In this document: positions 16,433 to 23,774 of the stretch, in pieces
How positions within the stretch are numbered: the first letter of the stretch is position 1
Layout: each line of letters opens with the position of its first letter
NCBI GenBank assembly: GCA_031362245.1
Contig: JANLSD010000026.1
Span: forward strand, 1 to 39,344
Reading direction: 5' to 3'
Origin: JAAURS01 sp031362245
GTDB lineage: Bacteria > Cyanobacteriota > Cyanobacteriia > Thermosynechococcales > Thermosynechococcaceae
Length of the DNA: 39,344 bases
Notes under the pieces: generated by a model
The model's input: only the letters and a program-made list of their open reading frames with translations
What the model was told of the DNA's origin: nothing
The model's database searches: none
Program-made: the position numbers and the translations under genes

Positions 16433-17077
16433 ATGTCTTCTTCCATCCTTGATTCGTTAGAGGCCACTGCGACCGCAGTGAGCGTTTTTGATCGTGCTGC
16501 TCAAATTCCGGCGCAGCAAAACGTCCTGTGGGAAATTTTGCGAGGGGTTGTCAAGACGGAGACTTGGACAGAGACTGGCAAAATCATTAGCTTGGGCTAT
16601 TGGGGAGCCGGAGATATTGTGGGTCAGCCTCTGGCTGCGATTGCCCCCTATGAGATATCTTGCGTTACACCCGTTATGGTTCGCTGCTTAGATCCGCAGC
16701 AGGCAACAGTCCTACCCATGATGATCCAGCACATCCAAAGGCTACAGAAACTGGCTTGGGCCATTCGACAAGATTCGGTGGCAGAACAGCTCTGGTGTCT
16801 TATGATTTGGCTGTTTGAAAAATTTGGTGCCGTCATTCCAGAGGGCTATCTAATTGATATCCGCTTAACGCATCAAGAAATTGCTGAACTCGCTGGCTCG
16901 TCTCGTGTCACGATTACGCGATTACTGAAACAGTTTGAAGGACAAGGGCTGCTTTATCGCCTCAACAAGCATTACGTTTTGCAGACGCTAGAGCCTAACC
17001 TGTATAAACTGCTGACTCCTGATCTAAGCAAGGAGAGCATAGGCCGAAAAATTCTAGGGTGTGATAAAAAATCTTGA
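16433..17077 (+). CDS. Crp/Fnr-family-like transcription regulator
   Basis: A 214-residue protein with a C-terminal winged helix-turn-helix of the Crp type: RLTHQEIAELAGSSRVTITRLLKQFEGQGLL, about residues 144-174. The N-terminal half has the shape of a degenerate cyclic-nucleotide-like beta barrel (GKIISLGYWGAGDIVGQPLA) without a recognisable nucleotide-binding loop. Two Cys (77 and 85) and Cys122 could matter for sensing, but this is speculative. The frame is open from a TTG at 16400 inside the palindrome; the ATG at 16433 is the sensible start. It is divergent from the flavoprotein, and its 3' end overlaps the convergent zur gene by 83 bases. It resembles the group of NtcA/CRP-like cyanobacterial regulators but is not NtcA. 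Confidence 0.78.
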   Translation: MSSSILDSLEATATAVSVFDRAAQIPAQQNVLWEILRGVVKTETWTETGKIISLGYWGAGDIVGQPLAAIAPYEISCVTPVMVRCLDPQQATVLPMMIQHIQRLQKLAWAIRQDSVAEQLWCLMIWLFEKFGAVIPEGYLIDIRLTHQEIAELAGSSRVTITRLLKQFEGQGLLYRLNKHYVLQTLEPNLYKLLTPDLSKESIGRKILGCDKKS

Positions 17078-17405
17078 ACCGAGGCGTGACGGCTTTGGGC
17101 AAAACCTGTTCGTTAACGGGGCAATGTTCTAGAGGCACTGAAGTGCCACATTTAACGCAGGTGAGATAGTGCTGATCTTCAGAGACCGGACGGTAGACCA
17201 TTTCTCCGTTGGGCAACGTGCGAGTTTGCACTACACCCTGAAGCTGTAGATGCTTTAAGGCACGGTACACCGTCGCTAAACCCAAGTTTTGCTGCTGATG
17301 CCTCAGTTCGGCGTAGAGAGATTGAGCCGATACTTCTCGATCAAGCGCTTTCAGTAGATTGAGAATAATGGCTTGACGAGGGGTCAAATCAATTGAGGCA
17401 GACAT
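16995..17405 (-). CDS. zur: Fur-family regulator, probably the zinc uptake regulator Zur
   Basis: A 136-residue Fur-family repressor. The winged helix includes LTPRQAIILNLLKALDREVSAQSLY and the recognition segment LGLATVYRALKHLQLQGVV. Structural zinc ligands are Cys83/Cys86 (CVKCG) and Cys123/Cys126 (LCSPC), and the regulatory-site candidates include His79, Cys95, His94 and His115 (FYHTLEFFGLC). The C-terminal form and the surrounding genes (znu, cobW, hemB, thrS relic) match cyanobacterial Zur rather than iron-sensing Fur or PerR. The ATG at 17405 is preferred to the TTG at 17420. It has a Zur-box-like site upstream, shared with hemB, so it is probably autoregulated. Confidence 0.82.
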   Translation of the reverse strand: MSASIDLTPRQAIILNLLKALDREVSAQSLYAELRHQQQNLGLATVYRALKHLQLQGVVQTRTLPNGEMVYRPVSEDQHYLTCVKCGTSVPLEHCPVNEQVLPKAVTPRFKIFYHTLEFFGLCSPCLDQESAVYTG

Positions 17406-17461
17406 GGTGGTTACACCCAATGAAGGAATGTTTGATTTTAAAGATGATGTCTAAACTTAAT

Positions 17462-17480
17462 TAAGATAATGATTATCATT
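17462..17480. promoter_or_regulatory. Putative Zur box between zur and hemB
   Basis: TAAGATAATGATTATCATT differs at two positions from AATGATAATGATTATCATT. It contains the perfect core GATAAT-G-ATTATC (17465-17477). It sits 57 bases upstream of zur and 48 bases upstream of hemB, suited to control both. Confidence 0.78.
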
Positions 17481-17527
17481 TTAGACTAGTATGATTCAAT
17501 GTGCCAATGTCTTGAGGACTGTACTGC

Positions 17528-18502
17528 ATGATTTTACGACCTCGCCGCCTCCGTCAGTCTGAGTCTGTCCGTCGGATGGTTCGGGAAACTCAGCTTTTGG
17601 TACAGGACTTGATCTATCCACTTTTTATTATGGAGGGTGTGGGGCAGAAGGTAGAGGTTCCTTCTATGCCTAACTGCTATCGCTATTCCCTAGATGAACT
17701 GTTGCGAGAGGTTGAGGATGCTCAGACATTGGGCATTGGGGCGATCGCACTTTTTCCGCTGATTCCCGATGCCCAAAAAGACCCCCAGGCCACCGAAAGC
17801 TGTAACCCAGAAGGACTCATCCCGAGAACGATTCGGGCCATTAAGCAGGCATTTCCAGGTCTTGTGATCATTGCTGACATCGCGCTAGACCCTTACAGCA
17901 GCTTGGGTCATGACGGGCTAATGGATGAACAAGGCCGCATCCTGAACGATCCGACGGTGGAAATATTGGCAAAGATGGCGTTGATGCAGGCCGAAGCGGG
18001 GGCAGATTGGGTTGCCCCCTCGGACATGATGGATGGTCGCGTGGGCGCTATTCGTAAGGTGCTAGATGAGGCGGGTTATGGAGATGTGTGCATTTTGTCT
18101 TACGCCGCTAAGTATGCTTCAGCTTACTATGGGCCGTTTCGAGATGCGTTGGAATCTGCACCCCGCTTTGGCGATAAGAAAACCTATCAGATGGATCCGG
18201 CGAATGCCCTGGAAGCGCTCAAAGAGGTGCGGCTGGATATTGAGGAAGGTGCCGATATGGTGATGGTGAAACCTGCCTTGGCCTATCTGGATATCATTTA
18301 CCGGATTCGGCGAGAAACGTTGCTGCCTGTTGCCGCCTATAACGTGAGCGGTGAGTATGCCATGATTAAGGCAGCAGCAGGGCGCGGCTGGATTGATGAA
18401 AAAGCCGTCATTCTAGAAACGCTCACCAGCATTAAACGAGCGGGAGCAGCCCTAATTTTGACCTATTTTGCGAAGGAAGCAGCGCTGCTGCTGCGGAACT
18501 GA
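17528..18502 (+). CDS. hemB: Delta-aminolevulinic acid dehydratase (porphobilinogen synthase), zinc-independent type
   Basis: HemB condenses two 5-aminolevulinate molecules to porphobilinogen for heme, chlorophyll and bilins. The 324-residue protein is full length. Both active-site lysines are present: Lys195 (SYAAKYASAYYGPFRDA) and Lys248 (VMVKPALAYLDII). At residues 117-130 it reads DIALDPYSSLGHDG, with Ala/Asp in place of the three Cys that bind catalytic zinc in zinc-type enzymes; a Mg-type site is expected. The ATG at 17528 follows CTTGAGGAC. A Zur-box-like site upstream suggests it is expressed when zinc is low. Whether a second hemB exists elsewhere cannot be seen here. Confidence 0.95.
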   Translation: MILRPRRLRQSESVRRMVRETQLLVQDLIYPLFIMEGVGQKVEVPSMPNCYRYSLDELLREVEDAQTLGIGAIALFPLIPDAQKDPQATESCNPEGLIPRTIRAIKQAFPGLVIIADIALDPYSSLGHDGLMDEQGRILNDPTVEILAKMALMQAEAGADWVAPSDMMDGRVGAIRKVLDEAGYGDVCILSYAAKYASAYYGPFRDALESAPRFGDKKTYQMDPANALEALKEVRLDIEEGADMVMVKPALAYLDIIYRIRRETLLPVAAYNVSGEYAMIKAAAGRGWIDEKAVILETLTSIKRAGAALILTYFAKEAALLLRN

Positions 18503-18828
18503 ACCTTACGCTATCTTCTGCGAAGCCATCATCGAGAACCCCATGCAGACGGTTCTCAACACATGGAAAAGGTTTTTCAGGGACATTGATCCCACTTCAA
18601 CATGTCGCCTCTCTTTCATTTGTTAAGAAACGTGTGCGGTTTCCTTGACAACGAACGCCTAGGCAATTGCAATAATTGGCAGGTACCTGTACCGTTATCA
18701 GCACAGGTGTAACCCTATTGACAACAAAGAGAGTCTTCTACTTACGTCATAAGAAGAACCCAGCCATTATTGCCAGAAGAGAGCACACTTGAATAATGAC
18801 TGCTGTGATTTTATAGTGAGGCACAAGA
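18503..18828. other. Intergenic region between hemB and the small secreted protein gene
   Basis: No convincing gene in 326 bases. A hairpin GAGAACC/GGTTCTC (18534-18540 and 18551-18557, 10-base loop) lies 31 bases after hemB but has no T-tract. A TTGACA hexamer at 18718-18723 could be a -35 element for the next gene, though no good -10 stands at the right distance. No Zur-like box was seen here. Confidence 0.5.
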
Positions 18829-19296
18829 ATGATGAACCGAAAAAATCTATTGAGTCTGCTTACCCTTTCTGCCGCTGCTAGCCCCATGCTGACGCTACTG
18901 TTAATCGCGACGAAGGCTGAGGCGGTCGAACTGAAGGATATCGCCCTGTCTGCTCGTAACGTTGCTCAGGCATCCTGCGATGCGCCCACGCCCTCCAATC
19001 GTCAGTCATCAGGCTTCAGCCATCGCGGCATCCTAATTGCCTCTTCATCCATACAAACGGGGGATGATTTTGATGCAGGCTTTAGCGAAGCCGAAAGCGA
19101 TGCAGCCGTTGCGCTGTTTGGGTGTGATTGTCCTGCTTGTCTTCGTTCACTGAAACAATTACAGCGTCAGTCCTTGACCTCAAAGATTTTAGGCAGTGGT
19201 AGTCAAGGCCATTGCTGGACGGCTCTCCAGAAAAGGACTTCACCTCAAGTTATCAAAGAGGTGCTCAAAACTTTAGAGTCAAAGCAGATGAATTAG
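18829..19296 (+). CDS. Small exported cysteine-containing protein, unknown
   Basis: A 155-residue protein, not recognised. It has a clear signal peptide (NLLSLLTLSAAASPMLTLLLIATKAEA, cleavage near residue 32). The mature part carries a central FGCDCPACLRSLKQLQ motif, so three Cys lie within six residues, plus isolated Cys in ASCDAP and GHCWTAL. The cluster could bind metal or form disulfides. It starts at ATG 18829 with GAGG upstream and ends before a hairpin terminator. Its place inside the zinc island makes a metal-related role worth testing, but there is no Zur-like box directly upstream and no family evidence. Confidence 0.65.
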   Translation: MMNRKNLLSLLTLSAAASPMLTLLLIATKAEAVELKDIALSARNVAQASCDAPTPSNRQSSGFSHRGILIASSSIQTGDDFDAGFSEAESDAAVALFGCDCPACLRSLKQLQRQSLTSKILGSGSQGHCWTALQKRTSPQVIKEVLKTLESKQMN

Positions 19297-19305
19297 TCTT
19301 AGAGA

Positions 19306-19333
19306 AGAGGTGATGTCCTTTTTTATCACCTCT
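19306..19333 (+). terminator. Hairpin terminator after the small secreted protein gene
   Basis: AGAGGTGAT (19306-19314) pairs perfectly with ATCACCTCT (19325-19333). The 10-base loop is T-rich. There is no long T-tract after the stem, so efficiency is uncertain. Confidence 0.6.
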
Positions 19334-19346
19334 ATTTGTCTAAAAT

Positions 19347-19365
19347 TTGATAATGATTATCGTTC
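19347..19365. promoter_or_regulatory. Putative Zur box upstream of the second CobW-like gene
   Basis: TTTGATAATGATTATCGTT has three mismatches to AATGATAATGATTATCATT and includes the same GATAAT-G-ATTATC core as the zur/hemB site. It ends 33 bases before the ATG at 19399 and would head a unit running through the thrS and folE remnants. Confidence 0.77.
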
Positions 19366-19398
19366 TATGCAATAATGTGACAGAAAGAGGAGTCACTC

Positions 19399-20172
19399 AT
19401 GTTGCCTTTACCCGTCACTTTAGTTGCTGGGCCATCTGGCTGTGGCAAAACAACCTGGATTCACGAACGGTTATCTGAGGCTGATTCAGCGATCTATATT
19501 GGGCTGGAGTCAGAGCTTTTGATAGATGAACGCTATCTGTCAATTTCATTCCCAAGTCTTCAGGTTATGCCCGAACCATTGCTTGAGTCCTCTATTCTTC
19601 ATGAACAGATTGCTAAAGGCTTGAGAATCTATGTAGAGGTTGGGTTTTATATCGATCTTGAGCACCTGAATCTACCGTTTGACAAAGATTTATGCCATCG
19701 CATCGCGATTATTCCTCCTGGCTCTGAGACAGAGAACACTGCTTGGGCGGATGAAGTGGTGGTGGGTGCGCCCATTGATACTAGCCTTGAGGTCACGCAG
19801 GTCTGGCGATCGCCCCTCACTGGGAAAATCCTTGACCCGCCCAGCCTCGAGACCTTTTGGTACGAACTCACGCAGGGTGCCTACGGTGCAGTGCATCGGG
19901 CAAAGGGCATTTTTGACCTAGTAGATGGACGGGCGTTTTATTTCAACTATGTGGCGGGGTTGCCCAATACTCAATACGTTGAGCTGAAGGTGCCGCGTTG
20001 GTTTGAGGGACGGCCTGAGCGCTTAAGCGGGATTGAGATAACGGGAAATAATTTTGATCAGAAAGGCATTGCTGCAACCTTGAGCGATTGCGGTCTGGAA
20101 GATGCAGCGATCGCCTCCACAACCCAAACCCTTAATAGTCCTGTCCAAACCGTCACGGTCGCCTCTCATTAA
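19399..20172 (+). CDS. CobW-like P-loop protein lacking the CxCC motif
   Basis: A 257-residue protein with a P-loop GPSGCGKTTW at residues 11-20 and a C-terminal half resembling the CobW C-terminal domain (FWYELTQGAYGAVHRAKGIFD, ELKVPRWFEGRPERLSGIEITG). The metal-binding GCICC sequence of COG0523 GTPases is missing, as is a clear NKxD base-specificity motif. The GTPase region is shorter than in the two neighbours. It may be a divergent member specialised within the zinc-limitation operon. ATG 19399 follows AGAGGAG. The Zur-box-like site at 19347-19365 is its likely operator. Confidence 0.75.
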   Translation: MLPLPVTLVAGPSGCGKTTWIHERLSEADSAIYIGLESELLIDERYLSISFPSLQVMPEPLLESSILHEQIAKGLRIYVEVGFYIDLEHLNLPFDKDLCHRIAIIPPGSETENTAWADEVVVGAPIDTSLEVTQVWRSPLTGKILDPPSLETFWYELTQGAYGAVHRAKGIFDLVDGRAFYFNYVAGLPNTQYVELKVPRWFEGRPERLSGIEITGNNFDQKGIAATLSDCGLEDAAIASTTQTLNSPVQTVTVASH

Positions 20173-20323
20173 AATTGTGGGGGTGGGCAATGTGGGACGG
20201 GCAGTGGGAGAAGCCACCTATACCCTGTACGGCCCTGGCACTAATCGTGTTCAGTTCCAAACCGTGCGGTATAGAAATCCTAAAGGGTTTCAGATTCTGA
20301 ATCGAACTAAAACCGTCCGTTAG
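20173..20323 (+). other. Unidentified coding remnant between cobW-like gene and thrS remnant
   Basis: An open frame overlapping the previous gene's end encodes IKIVGVGNVGRAVGEATYTLYGPGTNRVQFQ and ends at 20323. After position 20173 it looks protein-like, yet it has no start with a ribosome site and no family I recognise. It may be the tail of a gene lost by deletion, in keeping with the thrS and folE remnants beside it. It might also be chance. Confidence 0.3.
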
Positions 20324-20335
20324 TAAATCCAAATT

Positions 20336-20551
20336 ATGATTGTTGCCCAACCTCAGTCAGGCAAACTTGTGTCGAATCGCGATCCGCAAACACTGCTGAA
20401 GATCCGCTACATCTGCGCTCATGTGCTGGCAATGGGGGTGCAGACGCCCTTCCCTGAAACTAAAGTAACCATTGGCCCTTAGACAGAGACAGGCTTCTAC
20501 TACGACTTTGACCGCAAAACGGACTTTACTCATCCCTTTCCCTATAAAAAC
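20336..20551 (+). pseudogene. Threonyl-tRNA synthetase remnant (N-terminal stub)
   Basis: The frame from ATG 20336 reads LLKIRYICAHVLAMGVQ, then FPETKVTIGP, a TAG at 20480-20482, then TETGFYYDFDRK. This is the start of the ThrRS editing-domain region (IR.tcAHVmA.AVq..FP..kvtiGPwtEtGFYYDFD), with the conserved Trp codon TGG changed to TAG. Similarity stops soon after FDRK, and the catalytic domain (roughly 500 residues) is absent. In heterocystous cyanobacteria a second thrS is part of the Zur regulon; this stub sits in the same kind of neighbourhood. It is non-functional. Confidence 0.85.
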
Positions 20552-20574
20552 TGTCGCCTTTTAAGGAGTCAAGT

Positions 20575-21627
20575 ATGTTCATTCAACAACCTTCTAGTGT
20601 TCTAGATCTGCCCAAGCGCGGAATGCCCGTCACCATCATCACAGGATTTTTGGGAAGCGGGAAGACCACGCTTCTTAATCACATTCTAGGAAACCAGAAA
20701 GACCTCAAAATCGCCGTTTTGGTCAACGAATTTGGGGATATCAATATCGACAGTCAGCTCTTGATCTCAGTGGATCAAGACATGGTGGAGCTAAGCAATG
20801 GCTGCATCTGCTGCACCATTAACGACAGCCTAGTCGATGCCGTCTACAAAATCTTGGAGCGGAGCGACAACATTGACTACATGGTGGTAGAAACGACAGG
20901 CGTTGCAGATCCCCTTCCGATTGTTCTCACCTTCTTAGGCACGGATCTACGGGATGTTACCCGTATCGACTCAATTTTGACGTTGATTGATGTTGAGACG
21001 TTTACTCCAGACTATTTCGGTAGCGAGGCCGCTGAAAAACAGGTCACTTTTGGAGACATCATTCTGCTCAATAAAACCGACTTAGTGTCAGAAGAAAAAG
21101 TCAATGACCTAGAAAATCAAATTCGTGAAATCAAGCAGGGGGCGCGAATTTTGAGATCTGAATATGGCAAAGTCTCTCTGCCTTTAATTTTAGACGTGGG
21201 ACTCTCTAAACCAGAGAAGTACTCTACCCCTGAACCTAATGCTCATCATAATCACAACCACCACGAGCATCACCACGACCACGATCATCATCATTCTGAG
21301 CATTTACAGAACGATGGATTTATCTCGGTTTCGTTTGAGAGCGATCGCCCCTTCTCTCTAAAAGGCTTTCAAGATTTTCTAGATTTTCATCTACCAGATG
21401 ACGTATTCCGTGCAAAGGGACTGTTGTGGTTCAAGGAGAGTCGATTGCGATACATTTTCCAGCTCAGTGGCAAGCGCTACGACATGAAAACCGACGACTG
21501 GCCCGCAGTGCCTTCAAATCAGCTTGTCCTCATCGGTCGTAACCTCAATCCTGAACAACTTAGGGCTGATTTAACCGATTGTCTTGACCTTACAGTCACA
21601 GGGTTTGAGGCAGTCGTTTATCCCTAA
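20575..21627 (+). CDS. CobW/COG0523 zinc-metallochaperone-type GTPase with His-rich linker
   Basis: A complete 350-residue COG0523 GTPase. Walker A is GFLGSGKTT (24-32), the internal metal site is GCICC (77-80 for CxCC), Walker B/switch is ETTGVADP and the base-specificity motif is NKTD. A His/Asp/Glu-rich linker at residues about 224-243 (HHNHNHHEHHHDHDHHH) separates it from the C-terminal CobW_C domain (FRAKGLLWF, QLVLIGRNLNPEQL). Such proteins deliver or allocate zinc to client enzymes under limitation. ATG 20575 has AAGGAG at a good distance. It follows the thrS remnant and probably belongs to the unit begun at 19399. It is the only intact CxCC-type cobW here. Confidence 0.93.
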   Translation: MFIQQPSSVLDLPKRGMPVTIITGFLGSGKTTLLNHILGNQKDLKIAVLVNEFGDINIDSQLLISVDQDMVELSNGCICCTINDSLVDAVYKILERSDNIDYMVVETTGVADPLPIVLTFLGTDLRDVTRIDSILTLIDVETFTPDYFGSEAAEKQVTFGDIILLNKTDLVSEEKVNDLENQIREIKQGARILRSEYGKVSLPLILDVGLSKPEKYSTPEPNAHHNHNHHEHHHDHDHHHSEHLQNDGFISVSFESDRPFSLKGFQDFLDFHLPDDVFRAKGLLWFKESRLRYIFQLSGKRYDMKTDDWPAVPSNQLVLIGRNLNPEQLRADLTDCLDLTVTGFEAVVYP

Positions 21628-21674
21628 AACCCCATCACAATCATACTTTCGATCACCGTTACTTGAAAAATTCT

Positions 21675-22038
21675 ATGACGCTATCCAATCCCAATCTGCC
21701 CAGTGCCGAACGCCTTGAGTTGTCTCATCTCTGCATCATCCCAGCCCCCCTGTTTCTGATGTAGAGATGAGACAGGCCGTCCGCACCTTACTCATTGGAT
21801 TGGGGGAAGACCCCGACCGCGAAGGGTTGCTCACCACATTTTACCCATCCTAGGCCGTGCTCATGTTGCCTATATCCCTAACGGCAAAGTCATTGGCCTA
21901 TCTAAAATTGCCCACATTTGCGAAATGTATGGTCGCCGCCTACAGGTACAAGAACGCCTCACAGTTCAAATAGCCGATGCACTGCAAGGACTGCTCAAAC
22001 CTCAAGGCATTGCCGTGGTAGGTCAACTAACGCTGTAG
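21675..22038 (+). pseudogene. GTP cyclohydrolase I (folE) remnant with internal deletion
   Basis: Three frames carry pieces of FolE in order. ATG 21675 opens MTLSNPN. A second frame then reads SDVEMRQAVRTLLIGLGEDPDREGLL (about 21755-21832). A third reads HILPILGRAHVAYIPNGKVIGLSKI, then RRLQVQERLTVQIADALQGLLKPQGIAVV (21835 to stop 22038). Between the second and third pieces about 60 conserved residues are missing, including the CEHH zinc/catalytic region. The end of the protein after GIAVV (THMCM motif and beyond) is missing as well. It cannot be active. FolE is a zinc enzyme, and its location fits a lost Zur-regulated paralogue. Confidence 0.88.
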
Positions 22039-22055
22039 TGTAGAGGGGTCTCCTC

Positions 22056-23543
22056 CTAAGGCAACCAATAGGGCTGAATGCCGGATATAGACAGTTTTGA
22101 TGCCAATGGTTCAAAATGACCCAAACCGTTAGTTTGCCTTTTGGGATCTAGCGGCAGCATCCATAAGGTTCCTCTTGTGATTGCTTGTCCAATTTCATTT
22201 TTCAAAAGACTGATGCTGGGCTGCTCAGAAGCGTCAATATCATCAAATAAAAGCTGTGAGCCATCGGGAGCAAGGCTCATATGTCCGTTGGTTTTCCCTG
22301 GTAGCCGAACCAAGGTTGTTTTGTTGCCCGTCAAAATATCAATCGTGCTGATGAAGAGTGCTGACCCGCGTTCTTCACTACGTCCTAAGCGCGTATAGAG
22401 GCAGAAGACGGTTTGATTCATCGGGTCAAACTGGGTCTTCAGGATATAGCCTGTCGTTTTTAACAGCTCTTTTTTCACCCCTTGGTTTGTAACCAAAAAT
22501 AATGATCGCGTGGAATCAGGGTTGAATTCAACCATTGTGGCGGCAGAGGCATCTCTAGAAAAGCCAATCGTCATGCCTAATTGGGGCAAATATTCTGGCG
22601 GGTGAGAGTCTTTTTCTGTTGCGATGGGTACGATGTTGATGCCCTGATTTTCTGCGATCGCCACAGCACTGCCGTCAGGCGTTACCAAAAACTCCCCAGC
22701 AGCCGAATGGTTTAACGATCGAATGGGTGTATTTGGCTGCAAAACCCACAAACTCACTGGAGCATTACGCTTTCGTCCATAACGCTGGATGACAATACTT
22801 TGACCATTTGCCGACATATCAAACTTTAGAATTTGGTAGTCGCTATTATCGAGCAGCAGCTTAACCTGGGCGGTTTGTTCTTGAGAAAAACCTGTCGAAA
22901 CCGTATACAGTTTTTGCTCAAAGATGCCCTGTGTCTCAGGGGTGCGCGGTATGGCTGCAAATAAAATTTGACTGCCTTCTGGATATGGTCTAAAGCTCGT
23001 CACGACTAAATTCGCTGGGGTCAAAATCTTTGTTTGCTGCCGAGTCTGATTGTGAAGCACTAGACGACCATCCTCAGCGCCACCAACCCCCAAGTAAACA
23101 AACGCGCGATCGCGGCTCTGAAACCGACCCATGAAAGGTTTCATGACAGATCGTGGAGTAGCTCCCCCTAACACCGCTTCGGATGCATTTTGTAGATCAA
23201 CTCGAAACGCTTTGCCATAGGGAATCGGCTGACTGAGCGTGTAGACGAAGCGTCGTCCAGACCAGCTTGCTTTGCCAGGAAGCGGTGGCTCAATATGAAG
23301 ATTAGCCGCTACGCTTTGCCAGTTCATGGGACGGTTAAAGGTCAGAATAAAGGCTGTATTTTCTGCCCCAACTTGTTTGCTCTGCCAGCTAAAGTCTTTG
23401 ACTTTTGAATGGGTGCTATCTCCGCCATAGAGCAAAATCCCGATGGGTAAAGCCAACACCAAAATAGCCATCAAGGCCACAACATCTAAGGGTTGTGGAA
23501 AACGTTTTGACGTAACACCTTGCGCTAGAAATTTGAAAACCAA
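22056..23543 (-). CDS. Membrane-anchored Ig-like/beta-propeller protein, unknown
   Basis: A 495-residue protein with one N-terminal membrane segment (VVALMAILVLALPIGILLYGG, about residues 21-41). An Ig-like domain of the SbsA type follows (FILTFNRPMNWQSVAANLHIEPPLPGKASWSGRR). A TolB/WD-like repetitive beta region of about 350 residues then runs to the C-terminus (VTPDGSAVAIAE, GFSRDASAATMV, SLAPDGSQLLFDD). The exported domains would lie in the periplasm. The start is a TTG at 23543 with AGGTAGG upstream. The substrate or partner is unknown. It is divergent from the FHA-penicillin-binding protein gene across about 230 bases. Confidence 0.68.
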   Translation of the reverse strand: MVFKFLAQGVTSKRFPQPLDVVALMAILVLALPIGILLYGGDSTHSKVKDFSWQSKQVGAENTAFILTFNRPMNWQSVAANLHIEPPLPGKASWSGRRFVYTLSQPIPYGKAFRVDLQNASEAVLGGATPRSVMKPFMGRFQSRDRAFVYLGVGGAEDGRLVLHNQTRQQTKILTPANLVVTSFRPYPEGSQILFAAIPRTPETQGIFEQKLYTVSTGFSQEQTAQVKLLLDNSDYQILKFDMSANGQSIVIQRYGRKRNAPVSLWVLQPNTPIRSLNHSAAGEFLVTPDGSAVAIAENQGINIVPIATEKDSHPPEYLPQLGMTIGFSRDASAATMVEFNPDSTRSLFLVTNQGVKKELLKTTGYILKTQFDPMNQTVFCLYTRLGRSEERGSALFISTIDILTGNKTTLVRLPGKTNGHMSLAPDGSQLLFDDIDASEQPSISLLKNEIGQAITRGTLWMLPLDPKRQTNGLGHFEPLASKLSISGIQPYWLP

Positions 23544-23774
23544 TAGAAAACCTACCTGAATAGATCCGGCAAATACCCTTGAGGTACTCAGAACTCAGGC
23601 ATTTATTATCTCTGAAATTCACCTAGATGACTGACTTTTTGTAGGCTGAATTTTACTAAAAACGATCTTAAGCTTATTCAAGCGCGTCACCCTGCTATCT
23701 CCGCAACACGGTAGGAAAAGACGCCGAATCAGTATGATTGTAGGATTATGCCTTGAATGCTCTAATGGTTACGC

